From the NCBI RefSeq assembly GCF_006334915.2, contig NZ_VDMA02000008.1, positions 248,001-312,000 on the forward strand: a stretch of 64,000 nt of DNA. The letters are read 5' to 3'. This DNA comes from Microbispora catharanthi (GTDB lineage Bacteria; Actinomycetota; Actinomycetes; Streptosporangiales; Streptosporangiaceae). Under the pieces are notes generated by a model. It was not told where the DNA came from. It saw only the letters and a list, made by a program, of their open reading frames with translations, and made no database searches. Positions 17,347-26,208 of this stretch are shown here, one piece after another (the stretch's first letter is position 1; every line of letters starts with the position of its first letter). A program made the position numbers and the translations under genes.

Positions 17347-18750
17347 TCAGTGGCGGGACAGGCGGCGCAGGGCGCTCCTGATCCTGCCGCCGAACGGCGC
17401 GCGCCGCCGGGGCTGGGCGTCGCGGGCCACCCGCAGCTCCACGAGGGCCGTGGCCGCGTCCGGGCGCTTGGCCGGTGTGGGGTCGCGCATCCGCCGTACG
17501 AGGTCCATGACCTCGGGGGCGACGCCGCCGGCGTCCGGCTCGGCGTCCACGCCGGGCGCGGGCAGCTCGCCGGTGAGGAGCTGGAAGGCGATCACCCCGG
17601 CCGAGTACACGTCGGCGGCGGGGGTCATCCGATCGGGGCGCGCCCGGCATTCGGGGGCGACGTAGTGGACGTCGAGGATGTTGGGCAGCTCGTTGGCCAC
17701 GGTGTGCTTGCGCGGGCCGGGCTTGGCGTAGTCGAAGCCGGTCAGCATCGCGTTCCCGTCGTCGGTGACGAGCACGCAGGCGGGGGTCAGCGACCGGTGG
17801 ATGACGTTGTTGGCGTGGACGTGGGCGAGGCCGTCCAGCATGTCCTCCATCACGCCGAGCTTGGCGTCGATGCCCAGCCTCCGCCCGGTCAGGTGCAGGT
17901 GCAGGGCCTGCCCGTGGACGTCGTCGAGCACGAGCACGAACCGGCTCTCGTCGTCGATCGCGAAGAAGTCCCGCGAGCGTACGACGCAGGGATGCGGCGG
18001 GATCTTGGCGAGCGACTGGTAGGCGTTGGCGATCCGCCGCTGCTCGGCCACCCGCCGCCGCTGCTCGGCCATCGGATCGGCGCGGTAGACCCGCAGCAGC
18101 ACGGTCCCGCTGGTCGGGGCGGTCGCGTTGACGGCGCGATACTCGGTGACCCGGCTGTCGCCGCCGAGCTGCTCCTCCACCTCCCAGTTGCCGAAACGAG
18201 GGGGCGCGGTCGACCGGCGCACGGTGCCGTTCAGCGCCTCGAGGATCGCGGTGCGGTAGGGCTCGGCGTCGCGGCTGCACCCGTGCCGCACCCGGGAAAC
18301 GTCGCTGAGCATGGGGATGAGCCCGGCGATCGTGGTGACGTGCCGGGCGTCGCGGCCGCTGGGGTCGACGAGGACGGCGCCGGGGGCGGTCAGCACCACC
18401 ACGTTGTCGACGTACAACCGCTCCAGCTCGCGGTGCTCCTCGATCAGCAGGCCCTTCAGCGCCCGCGCGGTGCCGCGCAGCTTGGCCACCGGCGAGCCGA
18501 ACGCCTCCCGGTGCTGGGGGAACCACCGGGTGCCCGACACCTCGAACCGGCCCCGGGCTCCCTTCACGTCGATCACCACGAGCGAGTGGCCGGTGAGCAC
18601 GACCACGTCCACCTCGAACTGGTCGGCCCCGCGCGGGATCTCGATGTTGTGCAGCAGCAGCCAGTCGTCAGGGGCGTTGTCCCGCAGGTGCGCGATGACC
18701 CTTCGCTCGGCGTCATTGACGGGGCGTCCGCCACCGACGATCTGAGCCAT
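17347..18750 (-). CDS. NERD-domain protein fused to a pseudokinase
   Basis: A 467-residue cytosolic protein. Residues about 10-130 form a nuclease-related NERD domain that keeps a PD-D/ExK-like core: VDVVVLTG then VIDVKG. Residues about 190-430 follow the Ser/Thr kinase fold, but the catalytic loop is [11 protein letters not shown] instead of HRDLKPxN and the metal loop is TGFD instead of TDFG, so the kinase should be inactive. PglW of BREX defence has a NERD plus kinase arrangement in a much longer protein; no other BREX gene is nearby. The start at 18750 has GGAG 8 nt upstream; an ATG at 18822 is an alternative. Confidence 0.75.
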   Translation of the reverse strand: MAQIVGGGRPVNDAERRVIAHLRDNAPDDWLLLHNIEIPRGADQFEVDVVVLTGHSLVVIDVKGARGRFEVSGTRWFPQHREAFGSPVAKLRGTARALKGLLIEEHRELERLYVDNVVVLTAPGAVLVDPSGRDARHVTTIAGLIPMLSDVSRVRHGCSRDAEPYRTAILEALNGTVRRSTAPPRFGNWEVEEQLGGDSRVTEYRAVNATAPTSGTVLLRVYRADPMAEQRRRVAEQRRIANAYQSLAKIPPHPCVVRSRDFFAIDDESRFVLVLDDVHGQALHLHLTGRRLGIDAKLGVMEDMLDGLAHVHANNVIHRSLTPACVLVTDDGNAMLTGFDYAKPGPRKHTVANELPNILDVHYVAPECRARPDRMTPAADVYSAGVIAFQLLTGELPAPGVDAEPDAGGVAPEVMDLVRRMRDPTPAKRPDAATALVELRVARDAQPRRRAPFGGRIRSALRRLSRH

Positions 18751-18971
18751 CTCTGCTGCTCCGCCTCTCTGACCAGATTGAGAACTTAATCCTCCTAGGT
18801 AGCGGTATTCCCGCGCCACCACTGATTCCCCCGCATTGTCCCAGGGGAAATCTGGAACCCCATCTTCGGACCCGCTCCAGCCGGGCGACCACGAAGCGCA
18901 TGATCACCCAATTGTCGGGGATGGGCGCTATCGCGGTTTGTAGCGGCTGATGCCAGGAAACGGAGTATTTC

Positions 18972-20018
18972 ATGCGAGTTGTCGTGGTTGGTGCGAGCGG
19001 AAACGTCGGCACGAGCGTGCTCGCCGCCCTCGAGTCCGAGCCGAGCGTGACCTCGATCGTCGGGGTCGCCAGGCGGATGCCGGCCTGGCAACCGGCGAAG
19101 ACCGAATGGCGTACGGCCGACGTCTTCAGGGACGACCTCGATCCGATCTTCGCCGGCGCCGACGCGGTCGTGCACCTGGCCTGGCTGTTCCAGCCCACGC
19201 ACGACCCGGTCACTACCTGGAACTCCAACGTGCTCGGCAGCATGCGCGTCTTCGACGCCGCCGTCCGGGCCGGGGTCTCCGTCCTCGTCCACTCGTCGTC
19301 CGTCGGGGCGTACTCGCCGGGGCCCAAGGACCCGCCCGTCGACGAGTCCTGGCCGACCCACGGCTGGCCGAACGCCGCGTACGGGCGGGAGAAGGCCTAC
19401 ATCGAGCGCGTGCTCGACATCTTCGAGCGCGACCACCCGGACATCCGCGTGGTGCGGATGCGCCCGGGGTTCATCTTCAAGGAGGAGGCCGCGACCGAGC
19501 AGCGGCGGCTGTTCGCCGGGCCGTTCCTGCCGCAGCGGCTGGTGCGGCCGGAGCTGATCCCGTTCGTGCCGGACATGCCGCGCCTGCGGTTCCAGGCGCT
19601 CCACTCGCGGGACGCCGGCGAGGCGTTCCGGCTGGCGCTCACCCGTGACGTGCGGGGGGCGTTCAACATCGCCGCCGACCCCGTGATCGACCCCGCCGTG
19701 CTGGCGGACCTGCTCGGCGCGCGGCGGGTGCCGGTCCCGGCCGCGGTGGTCCGCACGGCGGTGTCGGCCGGCTGGCACCTGCGGCTGATCCCGGCCTCGC
19801 CCGGTCTGGTGGAGATGGTCCTGCAGGTCCCGATCATGGACACCACCCGCGCCCGCGAGGAGCTGGGCTGGCAGCCCCGGCACAGCGCGGTGGACGCGCT
19901 GCGCGCCGTGATCGAGGGAATGCGGCGAGGTGCCGGCATGGAGACCCCGCCGCTCGCGCCCGACTCGGGCCGGGAGCGGATCAAGGAGGTCACGACGGGC
20001 GTGGGCCTGCGGCCGTAG
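18972..20018 (+). CDS. NAD-dependent epimerase/dehydratase (extended SDR)
   Basis: A 348-residue Rossmann-fold enzyme. The cofactor loop is GASGNVGTS and the catalytic pair is Tyr-x3-Lys in YGREK, with a serine-rich HSSSVGAYSPG block before it. The early AWLFQP and WNSNVLG motifs match atypical extended SDRs of actinobacteria whose sugar or other substrate is unknown. A GGAG is placed well before the ATG. It is divergent from the pseudokinase gene across 221 bp, and a small unknown gene follows 30 bp later. Confidence 0.85.
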   Translation: MRVVVVGASGNVGTSVLAALESEPSVTSIVGVARRMPAWQPAKTEWRTADVFRDDLDPIFAGADAVVHLAWLFQPTHDPVTTWNSNVLGSMRVFDAAVRAGVSVLVHSSSVGAYSPGPKDPPVDESWPTHGWPNAAYGREKAYIERVLDIFERDHPDIRVVRMRPGFIFKEEAATEQRRLFAGPFLPQRLVRPELIPFVPDMPRLRFQALHSRDAGEAFRLALTRDVRGAFNIAADPVIDPAVLADLLGARRVPVPAAVVRTAVSAGWHLRLIPASPGLVEMVLQVPIMDTTRAREELGWQPRHSAVDALRAVIEGMRRGAGMETPPLAPDSGRERIKEVTTGVGLRP

Positions 20019-20048
20019 AAGGCATCGGCGATCGGCGAGGGAGGCACG

Positions 20049-20297
20049 ATGGCGCTGCTGGACCCCGACTGCGTACGGCGGCTGCTGGAGTCGGCCGACC
20101 CGGATGTCGCGCTGGTCTTCGTCCGGGGCGAGTGCCGCGTGATGCCGCTCGACGAGATCGACGAGAGGCACCGCAAGCTCGTGGTGGTGCGCCGCGCGGA
20201 CCTGCCCGAGGCCCACGGCGACGAGCCGGTGACGGAGGAGCGGGTGGAGGCGCTCACGCGGTGCCTCGAGAACACCGTTCGCGACCTCGGGGCCTGA
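20049..20297 (+). CDS. small conserved-looking protein, unknown function
   Basis: An 82-residue acidic protein without signal peptide or membrane segment; I do not recognise a family. The central RGECRVMPLDEIDERHRKLV looks like a beta-hairpin plus helix. A strong GGGAGG lies 6 nt before the ATG, and codon usage resembles that of the neighbours, which supports a real gene. It lies 30 bp after the SDR gene and is probably co-transcribed with it. Confidence 0.6.
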   Translation: MALLDPDCVRRLLESADPDVALVFVRGECRVMPLDEIDERHRKLVVVRRADLPEAHGDEPVTEERVEALTRCLENTVRDLGA

Positions 20298-20795
20298 AGC
20301 CGCCACCGGACTGTTGATGCGTGACGGAGGCGTCACGTTCGGTAACATCGTCTCGGGCATCCCCCATCCGAGCGCGGTCCCAGCCTCCTGGGGACGTGGC
20401 GCGGGCGGCCCGGATATGCCGCCCGATGCCGTCCTCTGAGACAAATGACGGCGTGTCGCGCGCTGACCCAAAATTCCGGAAAGCGCTGCGGACAAATCGG
20501 ACAGATAACTTCGCATCGGCGGACAAATCAGGATCAAAAGCTATCGCAAGCTGTGATCTGATCGTCACTCTTCGTACGGAACCTCGAATCCCACTCGTCT
20601 TCGTTGCGTGCACGGCGGGTCACCTGTGAACATCAGGGAAAGGTCCGGAATCCCTCCTACCGGGTCGGCGGCGCGACGGCGGCGGGGATTCCGCCCATGG
20701 CGCGCCCCGGACCGGCCGGGAACGGATTCCTGATCGGGCCGATCGACAGGTCCGAGACGTCGATCTCGGACAGCGCATATGGGGAGGGGGCCCCG
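20298..20795. other. 498-bp gap with dyad and GACAAAT repeats
   Basis: No convincing gene is visible. The first part has a 7-bp dyad CGTGACG/CGTCACG around GAGG (20320-20337), possibly a terminator of the preceding gene. A relatively AT-rich section (20430-20580) contains GCGGACAAATC twice at 20488-20498 and 20519-20529, starting 31 bp apart, plus a GAGACAAATG at 20438. These direct repeats could be binding sites upstream of the small membrane-protein gene. Confidence 0.4.
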
Positions 20796-20984
20796 ATGAC
20801 TGCTATCAGGCCCCGCGGGAGCGGGGGACGCCGTCACGAAGGGCGGATTCACGACCCGGAGTTCGGCTCGTGGATCGGAGAGGTGGCCAGAGCGGTCCGG
20901 GACGTGGTCGACAGCACACCCCGGACCATCCGCCTCTGCGCCCTGATCGCGGTTGCCGCCGCGTCATGGGCATTCCTCAGGTAG
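20796..20984 (+). CDS. small tail-anchored membrane protein
   Basis: A 62-residue protein with a basic, Gly/Arg-rich start, a soluble amphipathic middle (GSWIGEVARAVRDVVDS) and one C-terminal transmembrane helix after TPRTIRLCAL. I do not recognise a named family. ATG 20796 is chosen because GGGGAGGGGG precedes it with good spacing; the same frame is open upstream but lacks a start signal. It stands alone, followed by an intergenic inverted repeat. Confidence 0.6.
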   Translation: MTAIRPRGSGGRRHEGRIHDPEFGSWIGEVARAVRDVVDSTPRTIRLCALIAVAAASWAFLR

Positions 20985-21008
20985 CCGTCCAGCAGCCATG
21001 AGGAGGTG

Positions 21009-21120
21009 GTCGCGGACCCAGGTTAAGGCGGCCGGAGAGCCGTGACGGCCCGGTTTACGGGATCGGGACAATAACCAGGGCCAACCAGGGGTCGACCCGG
21101 GCGCTGCCTGGGTCCGCGAC
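21009..21120. repeat. 14-bp perfect inverted repeat enclosing 84 bp
   Basis: GTCGCGGACCCAGG (21009-21022) is the exact reverse complement of 21107-21120. The enclosed segment contains a GGGTCGACCC palindrome (21089-21098), a duplicated AACCAGGG and a short CCG-TGA-CGG hairpin, so its RNA could fold into a closed multi-branched structure. It lies between the converging small membrane-protein and anti-sigma genes. It may be a structured 3' region, a small RNA or the remnant of a miniature element; no target-site duplication is visible. Confidence 0.6.
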
Positions 21121-21135
21121 GGGCCGCCGCTTGCC

Positions 21136-21161
21136 GACAGAGCCAGGCGACAGAGCCAGGC
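21136..21161. repeat. tandem 13-bp duplication
   Basis: GACAGAGCCAGGC is repeated head to tail at 21136-21148 and 21149-21161, just downstream of the minus-strand anti-sigma gene. Confidence 0.7.
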
Positions 21162-21201
21162 AGCAGGCGGCAGGGGCCAGGCGATGGGGGCAGGCGCCCG
21201 C

Positions 21202-21639
21202 TCAGACGGGGTGGGCGCTGCGCCCGAGGGAGGCGGCGTCCCCGTCGGCGGCGCCGTCGTCGACCTGCATGGACAGCCGGATCGTCGACTGCCCGGGGAC
21301 CCGGTCGATGGTCACCGAGTCGCACAGCTCGCCCATGAGCCACAGGCCGAAGCCGCGGTCGCCGCGACCGCTGGGCCGCTCGCTCGGCACCGCGCCGGGC
21401 CGCAGGACGCCGACGTGGTCGGCGACGTCGACGGCGAGCACGCCGCCGTCGCAGGAGATCGCCAGAGTGCCGGCTCCCCCTCCGTGTTCGAGCACGTTGA
21501 TGGCGGCCTCGTTGGCGGCGATGACGAGGTCGTCCAGCCGGGGGCCGGTGAGGCCCGCCTGCACGGCGTACCGCTGGATGTTCTCGCGCAGCGCCGCGAG
21601 ATCATCCGTTATCGGCCACTGCCGGCGGTGATCCACCAC
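21202..21639 (-). CDS. anti-sigma factor / serine kinase, RsbW-like HATPase
   Basis: A 145-residue GHKL ATPase. It has an N-box NEAAINVLEHG, a reduced G1 region VDVADHVG and a G2 loop GRGDRGFGLWLM. Such proteins bind sigma factors of the sigma-B type or phosphorylate STAS antagonists in partner-switching circuits. The STAS gene lies 72 bp upstream on the same strand and should be its partner. No sigma factor gene is in this window. The start codon is assigned to the end of the open frame; a slightly later start is possible. Confidence 0.82.
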   Translation of the reverse strand: MVDHRRQWPITDDLAALRENIQRYAVQAGLTGPRLDDLVIAANEAAINVLEHGGGAGTLAISCDGGVLAVDVADHVGVLRPGAVPSERPSGRGDRGFGLWLMGELCDSVTIDRVPGQSTIRLSMQVDDGAADGDAASLGRSAHPV

Positions 21640-21711
21640 CTGTCCTCCTCGCCGCTTGGGTCTGCCGCCCGATGTCTTCGAGGCTACCGTCTCGTTACTC
21701 GTTCCCTGCCT

Positions 21712-22086
21712 TCACCTGGGGGTCGACCGCGCGCTGACCGCGTCGACGGCCTCCGCCAGGCCCGGCACGACGATAAAGGCGCTGATCAGTCCGGTGACTC
21801 TGAAGATCCTCGCCAGCCGGGCGTTCAGGCTCGCCAGCGTCACCGCCCCGTTGCGCTCCTGTATCAGCTTCCGTACGGACAGCAGGATCCGGATGCCCGT
21901 GGAGTCGCAGAAGTTCACGCCGCTCAGGTCGAGGACGAGCTCGCGGTGCTCCTCGCCGAGGGCCGCCTCGACGTCCTGGCGCAACCGCTCGGCGTTCGTG
22001 TAGTCCAGGGCGCCGTCGAGCGCCACGACCAGCACATGGTCGGCGACTGGGGCGGACACGGGGGTCAGTACGACGGCGGCGGTCAC
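21712..22086 (-). CDS. STAS-domain anti-sigma factor antagonist
   Basis: A 124-residue single STAS domain. LDLSGVNFCDSTGIRILLS holds the phosphorylatable Ser of SpoIIAA/RsbV proteins. When dephosphorylated it should sequester the downstream RsbW-like kinase and free a sigma factor. GTG 22086 is chosen because GAGG lies 8 nt upstream; the frame is open further 5' without a signal. The promoter region up to 22359 is shared with the divergent YbdK-type gene and holds a 7-bp dyad ACGCCCC/GGGGCGT at 22198-22217. Confidence 0.82.
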   Translation of the reverse strand: MTAAVVLTPVSAPVADHVLVVALDGALDYTNAERLRQDVEAALGEEHRELVLDLSGVNFCDSTGIRILLSVRKLIQERNGAVTLASLNARLARIFRVTGLISAFIVVPGLAEAVDAVSARSTPR

Positions 22087-22359
22087 GGAGCACACCTCGG
22101 CGGACGCTGCGGGGACGGTCGGGCGGTGGGGGGAAGGGGGACAGGGGGGACAGGGCCTGGCCGGAGTACCGGCCAGGTTCGTCAGTCTAGAGCAGCGACG
22201 CCCCTGAACCGGGGCGTACGGCCTGCGGAAGGCCACGAATGGAGGATCAAGCCGGACGGTCGAGCTGGACGGTCAAGAAACGCCATATGTGGTTTTTCGC
22301 CCGATGGTCGGGGGGAATGGGGGACTGACCGACTGGACCCCTCCTGAAAAAGACCGCTT

Positions 22360-23589
22360 ATGCCAGACGTGACAAGGGAGGTCCAGTTCGACACCGTGCA
22401 CGGACCCTCCCTCGTCGCGCAGGCAACCGTGAGTTCGGCGACGCTCACGCTCGGAGTCGAGGAGGAGTTCCTGCTCGCCGACCCGCGAACCGGGCGGGTC
22501 GCCCCGGCGGCGCGGGAGATCCGCGAGCGGGCGGCCGGGCCGGGGGCGGACCGGCTGGTGTTCGAACTGACACAGTTCCAACTGGAGAGCAACACCGCCG
22601 TGCACACCAGCCTGCGGGACCTGCACGGCGACCTGCTCGAGATGCGCCGCGCGGCCGCCTGCGCCGCCGCGAACGCGGGGCTCGCGCTCGTCGCGTGTGG
22701 CACCGCTCTGGACGGCAACAGAGGAGTGCCGCCCCTCTCCTCGTGCCCTCGCTATCAGACCATGCTCCGCGAGTTCGGCGCGATCATGGACGGTCAGGGC
22801 GTCTGCGGCTGCCACGTCCACGTCGGGATCGCCGACCGCGAGGAGGCGGTGCGGGTCAGCAACCACCTGCGGCCCTGGCTCCCGGTCCTGCAGGCGCTCG
22901 CGACGAATTCGCCGATCTCGGACGGCAGGGACACCGGCTACGCGAGCTGGCGTGCGCTGATGATGGGCAGGTGGCCGAGCGCGGAGCCGCCGCCGTTCTT
23001 CCGCTCGGTCGAGCACTACGAGAGCCTGGTCGCCGGCATGCTGGCCGGGGGTACGATCCTCGACCGGAAGATGATCTACTGGCTGGTCCGCCCGTCCGAT
23101 CATGTGCCGACGCTGGAGATCCGCGCGGCCGACGTGTGCCCGACGGCCGGGGAAGCCGTGCTGCTGGCCGGACTGGTGCGGGGGCTGGCCGAGACGGCGC
23201 TGCGCGACGTACGCGCAGGCGTGCCCGCCCCCGATGTCGAGGACACCCTGCTGCGGGCGGCCTACTGGAGGGCCGCCCGCGACGGCGTGGACGGCGAGGC
23301 CCTCGATCTGCTCGGCGCCGGGGTTTCGAGGGGCGCCGGGGTTTCCATAGGCGCCGGGGTTTCCATAAGCAGGGTGCCGGCCTGGCGGCTGGTCGACCGC
23401 CTGCTCGAGTATGTGCGGCCGGTGCTGGAGGAGAACGGCGACTGGACGCCGCTGACCGACCAGCTCGAGCGCCTACGCCGCAGCGGGTCGGGGGCGGCGC
23501 GTCAGCGGGCGGCGTACGCCCGGCGCGGTCGGCTGTGTGACGTGGTCGAGTTGCTCATGGCGCAGACGGCCGCCTCCTGCTGGGCCTGA
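22360..23589 (+). CDS. YbdK-type carboxylate-amine ligase (glutamate-cysteine ligase family 2)
   Basis: A 409-residue enzyme of the GCS2 family. The start of the domain, LTLGVEEEFLLADP, and HVHVGI near residue 150 are diagnostic. Family members have weak gamma-glutamylcysteine ligase activity in vitro; in a mycothiol-using organism the real substrates may differ. The start is uncertain: ATG 22360 gives an N-terminal extension, whereas GTG 22429 would start just before the conserved domain. An 18-bp triplication near the C-terminus encodes GAGVS repeats. It converges on the decarboxylase gene. Confidence 0.8.
   Translation: MPDVTREVQFDTVHGPSLVAQATVSSATLTLGVEEEFLLADPRTGRVAPAAREIRERAAGPGADRLVFELTQFQLESNTAVHTSLRDLHGDLLEMRRAAACAAANAGLALVACGTALDGNRGVPPLSSCPRYQTMLREFGAIMDGQGVCGCHVHVGIADREEAVRVSNHLRPWLPVLQALATNSPISDGRDTGYASWRALMMGRWPSAEPPPFFRSVEHYESLVAGMLAGGTILDRKMIYWLVRPSDHVPTLEIRAADVCPTAGEAVLLAGLVRGLAETALRDVRAGVPAPDVEDTLLRAAYWRAARDGVDGEALDLLGAGVSRGAGVSIGAGVSISRVPAWRLVDRLLEYVRPVLEENGDWTPLTDQLERLRRSGSGAARQRAAYARRGRLCDVVELLMAQTAASCWA
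23314..23367 (+). repeat. three tandem 18-bp units in the YbdK-type gene
   Basis: GGCGCCGGGGTTTCCATA occurs at 23332-23349 and 23350-23367, with the variant ending CGAGG at 23314-23331. The units encode Gly-Ala-Gly-Val-Ser plus one residue, three times, in a surface-loop position. The near identity suggests a recent expansion. Confidence 0.85.
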
Positions 23590-23590
23590 C

Positions 23591-23641
23591 GTACTGGTCC
23601 TGACCGTGCTGGTCCTGATCGTGATCGTGCTGGTCCTGATC
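23591..23641. repeat. 15-bp tandem repeats in the convergent gap
   Basis: GTGCTGGTCCTGATC occurs at 23606-23620 and 23627-23641, with GTACTGGTCCTGACC at 23591-23605 and a 6-bp GTGATC insert between. The array fills most of the gap between two converging genes. Confidence 0.8.
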
Positions 23642-23663
23642 GGGCGTTCCCGTCATTCCCCCG

Positions 23664-25112
23664 TCACTCGGCGACGACGCGCAGCGTCTTCAGACTGGGG
23701 TCGCTGACGTCGGGGATGTTCATGCCGCCTTCGAGCCCGCTGGTCAGGTAGCTCAGCACCGGCTGCGTGATGCGCTCGCCCGGGCACAGGGCGGGTGCGC
23801 CCGGCGGATACGGCGTCACCATCTCGGCCACGATCCGGCCCACCGCCTGACCGGTTGGCACGATCTCGACCCGGCCGAAGAACGCGTCCCTCGGCAGCAT
23901 CGCGATGTCCAGCTCCAGCTCCCCCGGCTCGGGCACGTCGATCACGGCCGCGGGCGGCAGGTCGCGGGCCGACGACAGGGTGCGCAGCGCGTCGAGCAGC
24001 ACGCCGACCGTCTCCTCACTGTCGGCGACGGTGATCTCGGCGCTGACGCGGCGGTGGTCGCTCAGCGAGAGGTTGACGTGGCAGCGCTCGCGCAGCCAGT
24101 CTGCGGCGTGATAGCCGTCGACGCCGAGCCCCGACACGTCGACCACGATCTTCAGCGGGTCCATGTCGAAGGCGCGGGTGTTCTCCTTGCTCAGCACCCA
24201 CAGGCCGTGCATCTTGTCGATCTCCCTGCGGACCGACTCCGCGAGCTCCAGCGTACGGTCGAGCAGGTCCTTGCCGTGCTCCACCATCTGCCTGCGCCAG
24301 CCGTCGAGCGCCGCGTAGATCAGAGTCGAGGGGCTGGTCGTGCCGAGCAGGTCCTCGCGGGCCTTGAGCACGGCCGGGTCCACCCGGTTGCCCTGCAGGT
24401 GGAACACCGAGCTCTGCTCCAGCCCGTTGCCCATCTTGTGGACGCTCGTCACGCACAGGTCCGCCCCGGCGTTCATGCCCCACGTGGGCAGGTCCTCGTG
24501 GAACGGCAGGTGGGCGCCCCAGGCCTCGTCCACGATGAACGTCCGGTCATACCTGCGGCACACCTCGTCGATGCCCTCCAGGTCGCCGCAGGTTCCGTAG
24601 TCCACCGGGCTGGCGACGATGACGCCCTTGGCGTCGGGGGCCGCCTTGAACGCCTCCTCCACCGCCTCCGGCGTGGGCGGATACGACATGTGCAGATCGC
24701 CGTCCCAGTCCCCGTGCACCCAGACCGGCTCGACGCCGCTGAGGATCAGTGCCGAGATGACCGACTTGTGGGCGTTGCGAGCGACCAGCAGTTTCTCCCC
24801 GGGACCGGCCACGGAGAGCATGGCGCTCTTGATGGACAGGGAACTGCCGCAGGTGGAGAAGAACGCCTGCTCGGCGTTGACCGCCTCCGCCATGAGCTGC
24901 TGCGCCTCTTCGAGTACACCGTTGCTCTGCAACCGGTCGTCCAGGCCGTTCATGATCATCACGTCGTCCCTGAAAAGGTCCTCGCCCAGGACTTCCAGGA
25001 CCCGCGGATCCACCCCCCGCCCCTGCTTGTGGCCCGGAGGCGTGAAGCTGAGGTCTCCCCGCCGGCGATAGGCGGTGAGCGCCTCCAGCACGGGTGCGCG
25101 GGACTGATCCAT
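23664..25112 (-). CDS. Orn/Lys/Arg decarboxylase family PLP enzyme
   Basis: A 482-residue fold-type I PLP enzyme. It has TPPGHKQG near the N-terminus, STCGSSLSI and the SVHKMGNG block whose Lys should bind PLP, followed by the C-terminal decarboxylase domain starting near residue 370. It resembles SpeA/Cad-type proteins of Gram-positive bacteria that make agmatine or cadaverine; the amino acid substrate is not certain. ATG 25112 is supported by GGGGAGGA 8 nt upstream. It is transcribed away from the STAS gene behind a terminator, so it should have its own promoter. Confidence 0.88.
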   Translation of the reverse strand: MDQSRAPVLEALTAYRRRGDLSFTPPGHKQGRGVDPRVLEVLGEDLFRDDVMIMNGLDDRLQSNGVLEEAQQLMAEAVNAEQAFFSTCGSSLSIKSAMLSVAGPGEKLLVARNAHKSVISALILSGVEPVWVHGDWDGDLHMSYPPTPEAVEEAFKAAPDAKGVIVASPVDYGTCGDLEGIDEVCRRYDRTFIVDEAWGAHLPFHEDLPTWGMNAGADLCVTSVHKMGNGLEQSSVFHLQGNRVDPAVLKAREDLLGTTSPSTLIYAALDGWRRQMVEHGKDLLDRTLELAESVRREIDKMHGLWVLSKENTRAFDMDPLKIVVDVSGLGVDGYHAADWLRERCHVNLSLSDHRRVSAEITVADSEETVGVLLDALRTLSSARDLPPAAVIDVPEPGELELDIAMLPRDAFFGRVEIVPTGQAVGRIVAEMVTPYPPGAPALCPGERITQPVLSYLTSGLEGGMNIPDVSDPSLKTLRVVAE

Positions 25113-25207
25113 GTCCGTGTTCCTCCCCTGAACGACGTGGGCCGTTCCCCCTCGTCCGCGCGTACCCGGACCTGACCGGCACAAACGACCGCGGCGGGCG
25201 GTCAGAA

Positions 25208-25236
25208 GCCCCCGCCCTCGGCGAGAGGGCGGGGGC
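25208..25236 (-). terminator. intrinsic terminator after the STAS gene
   Basis: A perfect 12-bp stem (GCCCCCGCCCTC with 25225-25236) closes a 5-nt loop. It lies 43 bp after the stop of the minus-strand STAS gene and isolates it from the decarboxylase gene. Confidence 0.8.
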
Positions 25237-25279
25237 GGCGGTCAAACGGCCGGACCGTGAACGTTCAGGCAGTGAACCT

Positions 25280-25660
25280 TCAGACCATGGACACGTCATG
25301 CGAGGCCGACAGCACCATGGCGGCGACGGCCTCGACGGGCGTGCCGTCGATGGTGAACGTGTCGCGCAGCCGGGTCGCCTCAAGGACGATCTTCAAGATG
25401 CCGTGAACTCCGGTGAGCCGCATCGAACCGGCGGCCTTCTCGATGTCGTCCCGGGCGTCCAGCAGCGCTTCCAAGCCGCAGGAGTCGCAGAACCGCAGAC
25501 CGGACGCATCCACCACGATCTTGATGCGACCCTGGCGGACAAGATGTCTGATCGCCCTCCGGAGCGTGTCCCCGCTGGCGATGTCGAGTTCACCTCGCAG
25601 CGCGACCACGACGGCCGGCTGGTGATCGCTCACAGTAATCTCGAGCTGCTGCGTTGTCAT
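25280..25660 (-). CDS. STAS-domain anti-sigma factor antagonist
   Basis: A 126-residue STAS protein. DASGLRFCDSCGLEALLD carries the conserved Ser in a DSCG variant of the usual DSTG. It is similar in role to the other two STAS proteins of the window but has no kinase beside it. ATG 25660 has GAAGG 7 nt upstream; an in-frame ATG at 25678 is less well placed. A terminator follows. Confidence 0.8.
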   Translation of the reverse strand: MTTQQLEITVSDHQPAVVVALRGELDIASGDTLRRAIRHLVRQGRIKIVVDASGLRFCDSCGLEALLDARDDIEKAAGSMRLTGVHGILKIVLEATRLRDTFTIDGTPVEAVAAMVLSASHDVSMV

Positions 25661-26208
25661 ATACGCGCCTTCATCCATATTTTTCGGGCGTACTGTCTTG
25701 AACGACGCTACCCGGCGGAGTGTCAGGTCCCGGTAATGCGCGACGGTCGATGGTATGCGGGTCAGTCCGGCAATCCCACCTGTACGCCAGAATGTGGCAA
25801 ATAGGTAAAGAAGTCGGGCTCTGGGGGGATCTTTGGTGGTGTGTCCCGAACCTCCCGGGATCACGGGAAACCCCTGTCCCATAGGGGCTCGCGGCCTTCG
25901 GATGATCGCCGGAGGCGGGTGCCCGGACGCGGTGACCGCTGCGCGTCGCCCGGTCTCGCGGGGGTGGAGACTGGAGCACTTCAAACATACCAGCTAGCCA
26001 GACAAATGAGGCGTATCCCGCCTTTCTCGAAAAATGCTTACTCTCCCCATTCCTTCTTGATGAGCGCATTACCGACCATGCCGAGCCCATGGCCCGAACC
26101 TGACCGGTGCATCCGGAAGGTCACGGGAACGCCAGGATCCGGCGCTTGACCCGTCCGCGCGCGGGTAGAGGGCCGGTTCCCGGAAGTACGGCGAACGGGA
26201 GGATCGGC
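25661..26208. other. 548-bp divergent gap, no gene seen
   Basis: The gap carries the promoters of the STAS gene (minus) and the small WYGERT protein gene (plus). It has AT-rich patches around 25670-25690 and 25980-26060 and only short dyads, such as CCCCT/AGGGG near 25876-25892. Open frames on both strands lack start signals and look Arg/Pro rich, so I do not call any. Confidence 0.4.

Noticed and set aside
17347-18750. Interpretation of the NERD-pseudokinase as part of a BREX locus
   Set aside because: No PglX, PglZ, BrxC or BrxL-like gene is present within the window, and the protein is far shorter than PglW.
20254-20629. Open frames on both strands in the gap after the 82-residue gene
   Set aside because: No ribosome binding site, no recognisable motif, and they overlap a neighbouring gene; kept as noncoding.
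20439-26009. A shared 10-mer AGACAAATGA at 20439-20448 and 26000-26009
   Set aside because: Orientation and distance relative to genes differ, and one shared 10-mer in 64 kb is not strong evidence of a common regulator.
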